A stretch of 64,000 nucleotides of DNA from Plutella xylostella (GCF_932276165.1 NC_063997.1:2552001-2616000), one strand, 5' to 3'. Positions 44,251 to 57,408 are shown, numbered from the stretch's first letter. A program made the numbers and translations. The notes: generated by a model from the sequence alone, not told the origin.

Positions 44251-47200
44251 TAGAAAGGATACCATTGGTTTCATATTCATAATTATGTAAATACTTATTT
44301 CCAATTAAAGCTGTCGCGTTTACGAAAATAGGTACGTTTTCTTATGTAACGTAAATATTTCCTAATTTCATACAGAAAATTCCAAACATCCTGTAACATG
44401 AATTCTCCAGACACTCGCAGAAAGGCGACGCAAGTTTAATGAGTTGGAAATATCCGGCCCGGATATATGAGTACGTTTTGGGCTTATTAGTTAGGGTCGA
44501 GCACAGTACACACTACCTAACTACTACAAAATTTGTACAAAGGATATTTTTTTAAAGTTCGTATCGCTTTGGTAGTCCCGAGATTGAAAAGTAGTCAGAC
44601 TAATTGTTTAGGTCCCTTTTCCAATTATATTAGTATCATATACTTCATAGTATCATGTAAGTATCATATACATTTTTGTAATTGCGAAGGATTTATTTTC
44701 TAACTATGTTATTACGAGGATACAAATATGTAGGTACTTATATGTGATAAACAAGACGATGTTTTATGTTTATTGCTGTGTTTTGTATGACTGTAAGTTA
44801 TTTTCGTTACACATGGAGCAGCAATAATATGTATATAGGGTGGATTATTATTGACGATAACTTTTTTTACTAAGATTTAATTGAGGGTTTTATGAATATC
44901 TATGCTCCACCGTTCCAGTATAGGTACAAAAATACAAAATACAAATTTATGAATATCTATGCTCCATCGTTCCAGTACGTGTATTATTAAATTCTTATCA
45001 ATGAAATGTTTAGAAAGTACATAACTACTAGGTAAGTAGGTACCTATACAAGAGTCACTACTCTTCCCTTCATCTCGACGTGTCGGTGACAAACACTACA
45101 GCTATTGCTTAGGTTTAGTCACCGTGGTGAACTGAAAGGACTGGCAAGTCAGATAGCGTCTGTCGCTGACTGTCCTGGGTACGCTGGATGTATAAATGAA
45201 CAGCTGGTTCTATACTGACGAATATCGAACTAACGAGAGCTGTTGTGCAATCGGCACGTTTAATACTTGAGAAGTTGAGATAGAGTCGTGGCTCGCGCAG
45301 CAGCGACTGACTAAGGGCCACTTGCACCAATATATTAAATCTAGATTTAGTGTTAAATCTCGAATTATGCCATGAATTTATATGGACTGACGTTTCTTAA
45401 ATCGAGATTATACACTATGCGCATGTCATATCACCCTTAGTTTTCGTAATATAGTGACCCCCCAGATACGCCACTCGAGAAGGCTCCTTTCGTGCACCCT
45501 ATAGAAGGCATCCTTCGTCACATCCCTGAGCTGACCCATTAAAGCTACGCTTAGTAGGTATTTACATATATCTATACCTGCCTATGTAATTTATGATAAT
45601 TACCTAAGTGAACATCATGTACTGACTGTCTGTCGAAACTAAACAGAGCTCAACCATAATAATATGACAAACTTTAGATTATTATACAGTTATTGATAGC
45701 CATGCTATATTAAAAAGTGCTCCTATATTTCCATTCTATGGCAGTCTTCCAAAAGGAATAAACTTATTTTATTTTATGCTCGACAGAAAATAAGTTTTTT
45801 TGTACTCAGTATGTTATTTATGCTTCTATTTTGGCAAAGCGTCTTGGAGCGTATTGAGTGACATGTTTTATTGATCGAGAAAAAATGGTATGATATTGGG
45901 GGTTGACTCGTAAATATTTATTCCAATGAAATATATGATTTGATAAGTATATAACAAAATACTAATACGGACTGTGAAGAAAACAATTTCGAGTGTCTCC
46001 GTTTCATTTATCTCTATAAATCAAAAGTGTTCAAAATGAGTTATTATGATCGTCGCGGACAACAATGATAGCGTTAAATTAGTCGACAGTTGAATCATCC
46101 ATCTTGTGCGGATAGTCACGGAAACGAACTTTTTGTACTTTTTATAAAAATATGTTAAAGATCATATTTTCAGCTATTTTTATGGTGCTTGTCGATGTAA
46201 AGAAAGTTGCTGTAGGCTGGTTACTATTATACTAGTTGTTATTCTGTGCTGTCGGTGGACCGCCGATCCTGCGTGCTGCTGCACTTTCTTTCGACTTACC
46301 ATACCGCTGTTGCATCAATTTTGTTATAGTGTATAACAATATTTTAGGTATGGGTACTTACATTAAAAACCAATTTATAAATCTCCGGCTATCCGGTTAT
46401 TTCCCTGAGCGTACTTGTCCTGGTTAGCCCCGCCTCAACCGACATAACTTGCCAACAGTTTCCAAGTGGTCGGCATACCTTGTAAACTGCAGGCAGTCTG
46501 GCTTGTGATCCCCGCACTTACACACTGGAGACTAGCTAGTTGCCAGCTACTATGTATTTCAAATAGGTACTGTATTTCAGTCATAGATATACTATGATGT
46601 ACACAGTTTACAATGATTTCTGTAGCGTTATTATACGATTGACAAGTGGTTTTGAGTGGGATAATTAGAAGTGGGATGCATTAGAGGAGAGGTTTATGTT
46701 TTTCTTCATTATTTGCATATATAATTATTTTTCATACTTACAGTACATATTTTGAAACAATCAAACCATTACAGAGCCATTGCAAGAAAGAATTGATATA
46801 CTACATGGAAAGTAACATCACTTTTATCTATCTATTTATACAAAAACTAATGCTGTTGAAATCCAAAGTCTATTACTATTTTTGATTGGGACCGTATTCT
46901 AGAAAGCTCAGTGATTTATACAGTGCGCTTAATAGGAGTAGGTATTTGTAGACTAGCCGCTTCTTGAGAGTCAAATCTGTCTACCCTTTTGGGGATTACA
47001 CTCGTAAGAATAATGCCTTGGTGTACTTGCCCTTGCAATTGAAATACAAAAAAAAGTACTTAAAGGCGTATCCAAAATATTAAAACGCAAATCGCCAATA
47101 TTGAATGTGTGATGCAGTGCATTACAGAGGCTAGATAGATAGCTACTTAGCTTTGCAAATAGTTCTGGAATATATGCATTATTAATGCTTATACACACAT

Positions 47201-47280
47201 AAACAGTTTAGTATATGTTAATAAGTTCTAACTTCTCAACCTCTAATATTCAAGAGCTTCGTTATTATCTACGCTTGGCA
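44251..47280. other. 3-kb stretch without a supported gene
   Basis: AT-rich. It contains a direct repeat near 44890-44975 (TTTATGAATATCTATGCTCCA twice, with ATCGTTCCAGTA-like continuation) and a half-copy of the GGGCCACTTGCAC hairpin MITE at 45315. The longest frames (about 70 codons) match nothing I recognise. Confidence 0.4.
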
Positions 47281-47286
47281 ACTTGT

Positions 47287-47480
47287 TTTTTTTTTTTTAA
47301 ATCTTTATTTATTAAAGAGACTTAGGTCACTTACAATAAACTGTGACCATGTCAGTCTCATCGAGACATACACTGTTTAAATAAATCTTAAACTAGGGTT
47401 GTCTTAAGTCTAAACAATATTTTACATAACTATACAATATTTTGGCCTCAATAGAACATGGATTTGAAAGGATAGTCTGA
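47287..47480 (-). mobile_element. LINE 3' end, reverse (poly-T start)
   Basis: A T10 tract is followed by AAATCTTTATTTATTAAAG, which reads on the minus strand as an AATAAA-type 3' end with poly(A). The upstream body (ACTTACAATAAACTGTGACC) is unassigned. Confidence 0.45.
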
Positions 47481-48627
47481 AATGCACCGCAACTTGTTAC
47501 TTAACGACAGATAAAATAATCCAATATAAATCCTGATGCTGTTATCTGAAACTGAATGAAACTCTATTTGCGTTGGCAGCACTGACACAACGGTGCATAA
47601 ATAAATATAACAAACTGCAGCTCGAATTCATTTTGCGAATAAGTGAATGAATGTCACCCATATTTTATTTGCAGTACAGAGCGTGCACTGTTACGACTTA
47701 TTATTCGTTACACTACTACTACTACTGTAAGTTACTTTTATGCGGAGCATTGTAGAGTTGGTTTGTGTATTCATAACTCAAAATTCACGAGCGACTATTT
47801 CAGTTTCGTGAAATTGGACGTCAGTTTGCGGGCCTCGTAGCACTCTCGTAGCCCGTAGCGTTTGCTACGAAATTCGTAGCATATTGTAGCCCGATGAAGT
47901 TCTAACGATGTGGTCGAACTAATCTAGAATTTTCATGAATAGGCTGTTGGTAGAGGAATGAGGAAACCAGAGGACAGGGAGGAGGAGAGGGTACTGAGGA
48001 AGTCTGAATACCGAGTATAGTGAACTGTGTGAATTTATGCCTCGGAACGGCACTGAACCAACAGTGGTTGATTGTTGCTTGGTTATGCTTCAAACTGAAC
48101 GCTACATTTCAGAGTATACTGAACTATTGAGAATGCATAAAGTGTTATTAACCACGTGGCCACAGGGATTTATAAGTGGTCATAAATTCTTATTCTATTC
48201 TTATTCTTAATATGTAATTGAAAATACAAATTTTGCTTTTTGATAAGTCTACTGTTTCAAAAGTTTTGTTTTGTTTTGTTTTCGGAATTCCTTATTGTAT
48301 TTTCCATTGTACTCAGTCTTTGTTATTTCCACGTTGTTCCTCATTGTCAGTTATTGATTTATACTTGTTTATCGGATGATGGATGTATTGAATATCGGGA
48401 ATATTTTCAGGTTTATTTTACTTTTAGTAAAATACTTATGCTTAAAATATTTTATTTATTCACTATTAATCAGCTTACCGGCCATACACGAGATTCTAGG
48501 CTTCCTATTTAGAATAAATTGAGAAATACTAAAATTTAAGAAACAATGTAGGGACATACGGTATACGGAGCTTCAAAAAGTTAAAATTAACAATACCAAT
48601 GTTTGAATAAATTAATAGGGTATTTGT
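47481..48627. other. Gene-free stretch
   Basis: It contains a compact set of TACGTAGC-like words at 47825-47895 (CTCGTAGCACTCTCGTAGC; TTGCTACGAAATTCGTAGC) of the type also seen at 62340-62400, probably small DNA-transposon remnants. No gene. Confidence 0.4.
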
Positions 48628-48760
48628 ATTTATTTATTTATTTATAAACACTTTATTGTACATTATAAAGTTACAATTAATAAACGGTGAAGAACATTAA
48701 AACAAAACTAACAATGTACAAAGGCGAAACTTGAAGATTAGATCTGTGCTCAGATAAATT
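48628..48760 (-). mobile_element. LINE 3' end, reverse
   Basis: (TTTA)n followed by TAAACACTTTATTGTAC, ATTAATAAACGG and TGTACAAAGGCGAAACTTG is a typical reverse-strand LINE tail. No frame. Confidence 0.5.
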
Positions 48761-49679
48761 GTACTCGTTCCACAACGGGGATAGGATTAACGACCTATTA
48801 CTTGAGTACAAATGTAGTCACGTCTTACTTTTTAAAGCTTAATTTGTTTGTACGTACATCACCCTGTATATGGAATGATGGAGTCCAACAATAAAGATAC
48901 ACAAAGTATTTTATATATATTAATTGTTACTTATTATCCATTAAATAACTTTGATTAAAATGTATCTCTACGTAGGTATACCGACTTCATTAACTAGTAT
49001 CATTAATTATTATTAAGTTATTTCTATCAGTGGAAACTTGTAAAAGGCCTTTTACTGCTCATTCTATTGTTATACCTTTAAATTGTGCTGTAAGTTTTCC
49101 TAAAATAAAATAAATAAATAAATAAATCAGGCAACGATCTCTATACTGACGAAAAACGAACGAACGAGAGCTGTTGTGCAATGTACAAATTCATTTTTAG
49201 TCATATAGAGCCCCCCCTAGAGCTTTCAGTCACATGATACGTGCAGACAAGTTTCACAAGCCGAGTGGAGGGCACTTAATTGAGAGGATATCGAGCACCC
49301 CCAGTCTGGTAGCTTCGGTAAATTGATTACTGCGTATAAAACTTGGGAACGAATTGGAATCGATTTAGCCCCATCGAAGCTCTGCAGAGCTATTCACTTT
49401 GTTCAGGATTAAAACGTTTTTTTATTAGCTTTAAGTATCAAAGCGTGTATTTACCCCAAGCATGACAGAGATAGGTGTTAGAAGGTTAAGGCTGTCACTA
49501 AAGCTAGAAGAAAATCAGAATCTGTCAAATCTAGTGAGGGGGGGTTGAGGTATGCGGGGCGTTCTACGGACAATGACATGAAATTTTAACATAGTACTCG
49601 AAAACATTAAAGTGAAGACATGCCACTTTGTTAAAAATATACTAAGTAAATAAATAAATAAATAAATAAATAATATGTG
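48761..49679. other. Gene-free stretch
   Basis: It contains a short fragment at 49141-49190 (ACTGACGAA, CGAACGAACGAGAGCTGTTG) also present at 45216-45250 (ACTAACGAGAGCTGTTGTGC), so an unclassified repeat. It ends in (AAAT)n. Confidence 0.4.
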
Positions 49680-49917
49680 GGGACATCTCACACACGGCCA
49701 TCCGACCCCAAGCTAGGCAGAACCTGTGTTATGGGTATCGGACAGCTGATATATCTACACAAATACATAGATAGATAGATACTAAATATAAATATCAACA
49801 CCCAAGACCCGAGAACAAATATCTGTGTTTAAACAAATATCTGCCCCAGCCGGGAATCGAACCCGGGACCTTCGGCTCAGTAGTCAGGGTCACTAACCAC
49901 TAAGCCATTCAGCCGTC
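49680..49917 (-). repeat. tRNA-headed SINE, second subfamily
   Basis: Read on the minus strand, it has the same tRNA-like head as 13228 and 54187 (B box GGTTCGATTCC) but a different body (TATCAGCTGTCCGATACCC; GGATGGCCGTGTGTGAGATG) and an (AAAT)n tail on the plus strand at 49648-49674. The decayed copy at 2515 belongs to this subfamily. Confidence 0.8.
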
Positions 49918-50535
49918 TAAAAATAAGCATAGTAAATAAAAAAAGTATAGTTGGCCGAAAGGCCGTTACTCAGGGGGTCACTCTGAATAACTTTTATCCT
50001 ACGTATTTTTTTATATTCGTGAAAAAAAAACGGTTCTCCATATATTTTTTTTTGGTCACGTGACCTTTTAGTTAGACGACCTGTTTTATTTTGGTGTTTT
50101 AAAAGCAGAACAGTAGTTTGCAGAACTCTGCATATACAGGGTGTCCCAAAAGGTTACGTAGCTGGCAAAGGTGGTGATATGGGGTGGTCTGGGTGAGGTA
50201 TAATATGTACTTAAGTATGTGTATTTTTGATATGATAGAAATAATATTTTTGTTTCTTAAAACCAAAAAAAATTAACACCTTGTTGCGCTCTTTTGCTCA
50301 CTGTAAGTACCTACAAATATTGCTGTATTAAAAAAATTGCGGTTTTGTAATAACGATTTAAAAAAAAGTTATTTTCAAGTCAAGGAGTCAGTACCTAATT
50401 ACGATTTCAGCCAACACCAAGTGAACTGAAAAAAATAGGTACCTAGTTCTAATTATTCTATAATCACTTTAGATCGCAAACATTGTAACTCCACTTTTCT
50501 CGGCGAAAAGTCAATAAGTGTCAGTTGGTGTCAAT
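49918..50535. other. Transposon debris left of the hAT MITE
   Basis: It includes a TA-flanked start CAGGGTGTCCCAAAAGG at 50138 like the foldback at 5458, and GGTCACGTGACC of the 53603-type MITE at 50053. No gene. Confidence 0.45.
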
Positions 50536-52427
50536 TAGGGCATGCAATACCGGAATAATTTTCAATACCGGTATTGAGTTTCGGTATTCTTCTTCTTCTT
50601 CTTATCGTGTCGACGACAAACCAACAAAGTCGCTAAATAATACATGCCCAGAACTGGGCCACTGATACTGCACCGCTGGTAGCGATCATGAGCTCTTCCC
50701 GCGTACAGGTGTAGGGACACGCGGGGCATGATGTAAGGTGCACCATAGTTTGTGGCGCTTCACACAAGCAGTTCAGATTTTGTGCATCCGTAAATCCCCA
50801 CCTAGCCATATTGTCCTTACTACGACCGACCTGTGTTCGAAGTCGGTTTAAAGACTTCCAGGTCTCCCAAGGCAAGTTATGTCCAGGTGGGAGGTTTTCG
50901 GACAGCTACACAAATGGGGTTGGAAGGGACACTTTTTGACGCCAGAGAGCACACCTCGCTTGCGCTTGGCCAGTGTTCAGTGGATCAACACATTTCATAA
51001 AGCTGCGTCGACTTGGCAGCCTTTGCGGCGCAGGGATGAAGCCATGCATGGGATGTCGTGTGTCGTCCATTTTGGCCCTTTCTGCGGAACTTGCCACAGT
51101 CCTGCGGACGTCCGGGGGCGCTATGCCAGCCAGTGGATAAAGCAGCTGTACCGGAGTCGGTTTTAAACAACCAGTTATAATTCGGCACGTTTCATTAAGT
51201 GCAGTATCCACCAGTTTGGCGTGGGCAGATCGACCCCATACTGGACACGCATATTCTCCTACGGAGAACGCAAGCGCCAGTCCAGACGTCCGTAGCACCT
51301 GTGGTGAGGCTCCCCACTTTGTGGTTGTAAGGCGCTGTAGAATGTTGTTGCGGGAGTGTACCTTCTTTTTGACATTTTCACAGTTCTTGCGATAGGTGAG
51401 TGACCTGTCCAGGGTAATACCCAGGTATTTAGGGTGACTATTATGAGCAATTGGCACCCCCTGCCACGTGATATCAAGTTTATGTCCCGCTTGATTGTTG
51501 CGAAGATGGAAAGCGCAAGATTCTGTTTTTGATGGGTTAGGCTTGAGGGAGTTTTCCTTGTAGTAGACACTTAAATTATTAAGAGCTACGGTGAGGTCAG
51601 CCTCAACTTCCTCAAAGCTCGTGTGTTGCGAAGTTAGTGCAAGGTCATCTGCGTAGAGAAAGCGGGACGTATTTGGGCTCGATGGTTGGTCATTTGTGTA
51701 GATGTTAAAGAGGAGCGGGGCTAGAACGCTACCCTGTGGCAGGCCGTTCTTTTGGGCTCTCCAACGACTTCGTTCTGTGAGAAGGTTGACTTGGAAGTGA
51801 CGGTTGTGAAGAAGTTCGCGGAGTACCATAACGAAGCGATGATCCCCAGTCATAGTTTCCACCTTCCACAACAGTCGCCTTAAGTTTACTGTGTCATAGG
51901 CAGCGGACAGGTCCACAAACACAGCGCCAGTCACCTTCCCCAGCTCGAAACCATCTTCGATGTGTTGAGTGAGTTTCAGTGTTTCGGTATTACTACTTCG
52001 GGATTCCGGTACTAATACCAGTATTAGACTTTCTTGTTGTTATAAATGGCAAATATTGTGTTTAAAGGACTATAGGCCAAAATTAAACAAGAAAAGGCAA
52101 TCAAATTCTGTAATTATAGATATAGATTTCTACGACAATTGAGAATTAGAGTTAAAATTATAGATTTGAAAAAAAAATATTTGGTGTCGGTTTACGCATG
52201 GGCAACAGTAGATTTGCAACGGCCAAAAACTACATTAAACTATTGGAAACAAGTGCGCTTTCATAGTATATAAGAACACAAGGCTAACTATACCTTAATC
52301 GCCTTATTTATAGCCTAAAAAGTCCGATTCCGGTATTTCTTCAATACCGGTATTAACTTTCAATACTGGTATTGAAAAATACTTAATTTTTTTCCGAGTT
52401 CCCGGTATTGCGTTATTGTATGCCCTA
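50536..52427. mobile_element. hAT-type MITE split by a LINE
   Basis: The ends TAGGGCATGCAATACCGG and the inverse of CAATAACGCAATACCGG type are flanked by an exact 8-bp target duplication GTGTCAAT (50528-50535 and 52428-52435). CCGGTATTG words repeat near both ends. About 490 bp belong to the MITE; the rest is the LINE at 50589-51980. Confidence 0.85.
50589..51980 (-). mobile_element. 5'-truncated non-LTR LINE inside the hAT MITE
   Basis: Flanked by an 11-bp target duplication GTTTCGGTATT (50578-50588, 51981-51991). On the minus strand it reads through RT motifs VFVDLSAAYDTVN, GLPQGSVLAPLLFNIY and LYADDLAL to CPVWGRSAHAKLV and the frame ends near 50906. A second frame (50875-50633) continues the C-terminus (WKSLNRLRTQVGRSK; HLTSCPACPYTCT), so one frameshift lies near 50890. 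The 3' end is (GAA)n. Endonuclease is missing. The clade is uncertain (Jockey/CR1-like). Confidence 0.88.
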
Positions 52428-52435
52428 GTGTCAAT

Positions 52436-53602
52436 AGAAACGTTTTTTGAATTTACTTGTTTTGTTTTACTCTTTATTCGAAAAAAAAAACTGTATTCCG
52501 CATTTTAAAATTTGTTTTCCTCTAAACCAGAAACGTGATTTTTAAACAAGAAAATTTAGTAATTCCCTTTATTCTCATATACAACGTGCGATATAGGCGA
52601 GCGTGAACGAAAACTATGCAATAAGCCTTTGTTTTTATTACAACTGTACTAAAGTACAATAACATACTCAACAATGTAAATATTTTTTTTTTGCAATATT
52701 GTAAAATTAAGATCTAATTATTAACATGAATTTCAACTTTTTTTTGCATCTATGCGTCGAATGACGGCATGGCGGCTGCTGCGGCTTCGTGCTGTCCAGA
52801 CCTCCAACCAATCCCACCAGTACTGCAGGTTGCGTTGAATACGAGCCATTCTCTTCGACTTGACAAAACAGGTGCTCCTGGAAGGGCCATAAATCGCACG
52901 GCACCCGTACCGTATAGAGGCAACGGACTCCTTTGCAACAGCCTCCCAGATTCGGAAGTAGCCCATGCACTGCATGGCGAGCACAGCTCCAGCAATTTTT
53001 TCGTAATGAATCCTTGGGATGTCAGTCCTCTAGGAACGCGGTTACTATTTTTAAGCTAACAGCCAGCGCAACAACTCCCCCGTGGTTCTCATCCTGCTCC
53101 GACAGTGAACGAACGCAAAGTATTGTACCCACTATTGATCAGATAAAGATAAAGATAAAAATTATTTATTCGGTGTCGGAAATACACAATCACGATCATG
53201 ATGATGATGATATACATACATGATCACGCATTTCGGATGCCAAACTGACTGTCCGAAAGGTCGAGACCGTACCACCACAGAGGTATGACTCGTTCGAAGA
53301 GCTTGTCAGGCTCTTACAGCAGTTAGATGTGTCGGTCAACAGAAAGATAATCTACAGGCCTGCTTTATTTATTTAGGAGCACTAATGTGGCCTCCTTTCA
53401 GTCATTGAGAAACTCACTGGCTCAGGCTGCTGTTGAACAGGAAGATAGACTGTCTAAACAAATCCTTTTTAGGCTAGTTAAAAAAACTTTAGGTAGGTAG
53501 TATGTCAACTAGAACTACAAATAAAACAGTATATTTGTCTCCTCTTAAAGTTGGTCACGAGGAGTTACGATGATTACGATCTGAGGTGACGCTGACGATA
53601 TA
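52436..53602. other. Region without a supported gene
   Basis: A GC-richer patch at 52760-53110 is open in several frames on both strands for about 85-95 codons but resembles no protein I know. 53138-53180 (AGATAAAGATAAAGATAAA; TTATTTATTCGG) looks like a reverse-strand LINE tail, which suggests the patch is LINE 3' sequence. Confidence 0.4.
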
Positions 53603-53857
53603 CAAGGTGTTGCAAAATGGGTATAAGCTAAGCCAAAAGTGGATTTAGGGGTCATTCTGATCCACTTTTCTTCAACAATTTTGAAAATTCACAAAATAAA
53701 ACCTTTTACAAAGAAACTTATTCGATCACGTGACTTTTTACTATAGAGACCGAATTTATTTTTCGAGAATTTCCAAAACTAGTAGAACAAAAGTTGTTCA
53801 GAATAACCCCCTGAGTCACCCCCTTTTGGCATAGTATAATCTTTTAGCAACATCCTG
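53603..53857. repeat. TA-targeting MITE, 255 bp
   Basis: CAAGGTGTTGCAAAATGGG and the inverse of GCAACATCCTG are terminal inverted repeats with mismatches, flanked by TA. The interior has TCACGTGAC. Similar pieces occur at 25935 and 56232-56325. Confidence 0.65.
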
Positions 53858-54186
53858 TATAGGTAATATCAGGTTTACCTGGGCCTGTAGAGTGAGATTT
53901 GACCTGGCAAGGGGAGTCACAATAGATCTTTTAGGTTGCAGTGGCGAATGGGCACTGGTTGCCCTGCCCTTTTCTATAACTATAACTATATGTAATTTTA
54001 TGGCAATTCAATAATGGTATAACATTTACATATTTGAAAAAATAATTAAAAATATAGGCACATTACCTATAACCTATAAAAAAAACTGGTTTAGCCCTTC
54101 CTTTAAACTTATATCACCCCTCTATTTCCTTCAGGGGTTAAAAAGCTGTGTATTTAATATTTTTATGAGTTTTTTTTAATATTAGA

Positions 54187-54450
54187 CGACCGAATGGCGT
54201 AGTGGTTAGTGACCCTGACTACTGAGCCGAAGTTCCCGGATTCGATTCCCGGCTGGAGCAGATATTTGTTTAAACACAGGTATTTGTTCTCGGGTCTTGG
54301 ATGTACCCGTGTAATGGCAATAGGCCCGCCCCCAATTACATTGGGACTTAAACAACACTGGCGAAAAGTGGTTGCAGCAATGCACCTCTGCCTACCCCGC
54401 AAGGGAGTACATTAGTACAAGGCGTGAGTGTGTATGTATGTGTGTATGTA
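54187..54450 (+). repeat. tRNA-headed SINE copy
   Basis: ACCGAATGGCGTAGTGGTTA head, B box ATTCGATTCC (first G changed), and the same body as 13228 (GGCAATAGGCCCGCCCCC; CCCCGCAAGGGAGTACATTA), with a TGTGTATG tail. Confidence 0.85.
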
Positions 54451-55736
54451 GATAACGTCGCACTTAACCGCTTTTTTTGCAAAGCTTGTTAAATACCTTC
54501 ATAGATTTAAAAAAATATGTACATTTTAGTTCTTAAATGTTTAAAAGTACTTACTTATTTTTGAACACCCTTTAGTGTACAGACTACCACATCTTAAAAT
54601 ATATATTATTAAAAATTACGGTTTTTGGTTTCAAATAAAACAAATTGTGAACTTAATTTTCAACACCCTGTATATTGTGTAGCTTACCTAGCATACACAA
54701 CCGTTAAAGTAAAATAAAGTTAAATTATTACCCCTCAGAATATAAACAGGCTCGCGCTTTGGCATACTGTATTGACCGTATAGTTCTTATTCGGAGAATC
54801 TAATATGTGTCATTATGTGTAATGTTTACCTTTATCTATGCATCTGTAACTCTATAGTAAAAAATGTAAACAAATCGAAAAGGCAAAATGTTTTCTAATA
54901 ATTTTCGGCTTTTCTCCATCTAAAATGTTTAGAAAATTTACTTTTCATAGCAAATGCATATGTATTATAATATTTGTAGTCATAATTTGTTGATTTAATC
55001 AGTTTTTGTGAAATATTTGATTAAAAATAAAATGGCGTGGGTATCGCTCCTAACAGGCCGCCACCAGGGCGACGACTGAAGAAATCTGAAATCTGTCACG
55101 GCGTCATCATTTTTAAACCGGAATTTATTAGTTTTTTGCAAAAAAAGTTTACTTCTGGTCCATTAAATCCAACTCTTTAAGGTAACTTTGTTAAGAATTT
55201 AATTACCTACACATACATATAAGATTCCATGAAAATGGGCCCTCTGATTTCGAGGGTTTTTTCATAATAAGTCGAAAAATGGCAAAAGACATGGTCTGTT
55301 TGCAATTTTTTTTAACATACTTATTATAATCCTGCACCAATTTCTAAGCAAATAACATGTTGAGTATACCCTCTGCTAATGCTCTGCTACAATATATATT
55401 TTTCTCAAAGTGATAGAAGCTACCGTTTTTCCAATCTAATCAAGTATATCAAGCCGACTTTAGCATTTTAGGTTTCGTAATCCCCTTAAGATGTCACAAA
55501 GAAATCGCTTGCAACATTATTTACCTTCTTGCAAGTGATTAATGAAATGTTTCTAATTTTAGTTCCAGTCATCCGTCCGTTTTGTTAAATTGGGCTAAAA
55601 TTTCGGAAAAGGGAGATCTAGGCAACTTATGTTGTATCCCGAAATGAATTATTTGGGAGATTACCGTCCTGGGAATGGGTGTTTTAAGAAACGCATAGTA
55701 TATTCCGTCTGGCTTAGGCGACATTTACTTGAGTTA
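54451..55736. other. Gene-free stretch
   Basis: AT-rich, no supported coding exon or clear element boundary. Confidence 0.4.
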
Positions 55737-55871
55737 GGGCTGATTTTTCAATGGTCAGTTATCTGAGGAATAAAATTGTTGCTGTCACTGTCTAATACAA
55801 AATAATTCAGATGTGACAGCATCAGAATTATTCCTCAGATAAAGTTTATCTGACCATTGAAAAATCAGCCC
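55737..55871. repeat. Harbinger-like MITE with TTA target duplication
   Basis: GGGCTGATTTTTCAATGGTC and its exact inverse form the ends of a 135-bp hairpin flanked by TTA on both sides. The interior GCTGTCACTGTCTAA is shared with the copies at 731 and 12876. Confidence 0.8.
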
Positions 55872-56970
55872 TTACTTCACTCTATTTGATAATAATTTAC
55901 TAGATTCAAGATATTGATTTGCGGGAGACAAGCACATTAGCACATATTCTGGCACAAGAACTATTGGCATAGTAATCCGACACAATCCATTAACTATACG
56001 GAGTACGGAGGACTTCCGAACTGAGTGGAACAAACAATCTACTGAACTACGCGGAATAACACATTTTCCACACGAGAGTCGCCTGAACTTTCCTATACAG
56101 TTCAGATTGGCTCCAGGTGACATTGTTTCAGGTAAGTGCACCGAATACACTTGAATAAAGTGCCTTTTTGCATAAATTTATACAAGATTGAAAAAAAAGG
56201 TGCAGCGCAATGAGGTATGTATCTATTATATCGTCGCACAAAAGTTGTTCAGAATGACAAGTTTTGTTTCTTTCTTACTGATTACTATACGATAACATTT
56301 TGGCAACACCTAGTATAGTTAAGTAATGTAAGCTCCAGGCTTCAGACTATTTAGGTCATGGAAGAGCATCTGTAAAGCGATAGCGAGAATGTTACATTCT
56401 TCATTCTCGAGTGAGCGAGTAGGAAGCTAATATTCGAAGAATTCAAAACTAGCTGTTTGGTATCACGAGTGAGGTAATAACAAAATATTCATTTTTTCAT
56501 TTATTTACTTAAGTGAGGTAGACTTTTTTATGTTATGTTGAAAAATCTCAACTTTAATTTTATTACATTGCTACAATATAAAACCTCTTTGAAAGCGTAG
56601 CCCTTAAGTTTACGAGGTGTCTATCCCAGCATGGATAAATCTACATAAATGGCCGGCGACCCTCTCAACCATTCAGTTTTACAATTCACGGAAAAGACGG
56701 AAGCGTGAAATTGCGAACATACATTCAACTTTACCCTAAAGTTTTAAATTTAACCTTTTCTGAGTAGGATATAATACGCCGTTATTAGACGGAACTTTTC
56801 GTTTTATTTGCACTCGTTAGATACTTAAACAATAATTTACGAATTTTAATTGGGCTGCGTTTGTGTGTCTACCATAGCAAATCATATTATTATTATGTAA
56901 GCCCGCATATGTTTTAATTAAGTTTCTTTTGAACAAAAGTTTTCCAACTCTATGTTAAGGCTGATTCACT
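55872..56970. other. Gene-free stretch
   Basis: A 53603-type MITE remnant lies at 56232-56325. A frame at 56150-55872 (minus, 92 codons) is not recognisable and lacks support. Confidence 0.4.
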
Positions 56971-57408
56971 AACTATTTAGTGCGAGTGTTTAGTGGACGT
57001 AACCTACATTGCTGAGTATGTAGGTATGGCAGATTCGAAAGTTTTGCAAATACTATACAGAAGCCCAGCAATGTACTATCGAACAAAAAAGTGAGTTGCC
57101 ACTTTTAAAACAAATCCTTTGCAATCCCAAATTTGCCTTTGCCTGTCTTTTTAACCAACCCCATTATTATAAATTTCTTCCTTTGTATTATTTCTTGCTT
57201 TCGGACTTTCGCACCTTTAAGACAATGCCATGTTGTTTTGTGTTTACACATCTGGTGGCAATAGAGACAGTAACTTATGGTCAACTTGTGCCCCAATGGT
57301 CAAGAGCGAGTCATTGATGGCTGATGCCTACAAAGGAAAATGATCCTTAAGGGGGTCCACACTTTTTTGTTCGATAGTACGTCTACTAAACACTTGCACT
57401 AAATAATT
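56971..57408. repeat. Nested pair of inverted-repeat elements
   Basis: The outer arms are AACTATTTAGTGCGAGTGTT (56971) and its imperfect inverse near 57381-57405. The inner element 57073-57380 has perfect ends GTACTATCGAAC and GTTCGATAGTAC, extending to an AAAAAAGTG / CACTTTTTT pair. No coding. Confidence 0.65.

Noticed and set aside
46236..46427. 63-codon frame with hydrophobic stretch
   Set aside because: Unrecognised, no splice or promoter context, lies among repeat debris.
52707..53059. Overlapping 80-96-codon frames on both strands
   Set aside because: Several frames are open at once, none resembles a known protein, and a LINE-like tail follows; probably LINE 3' sequence.
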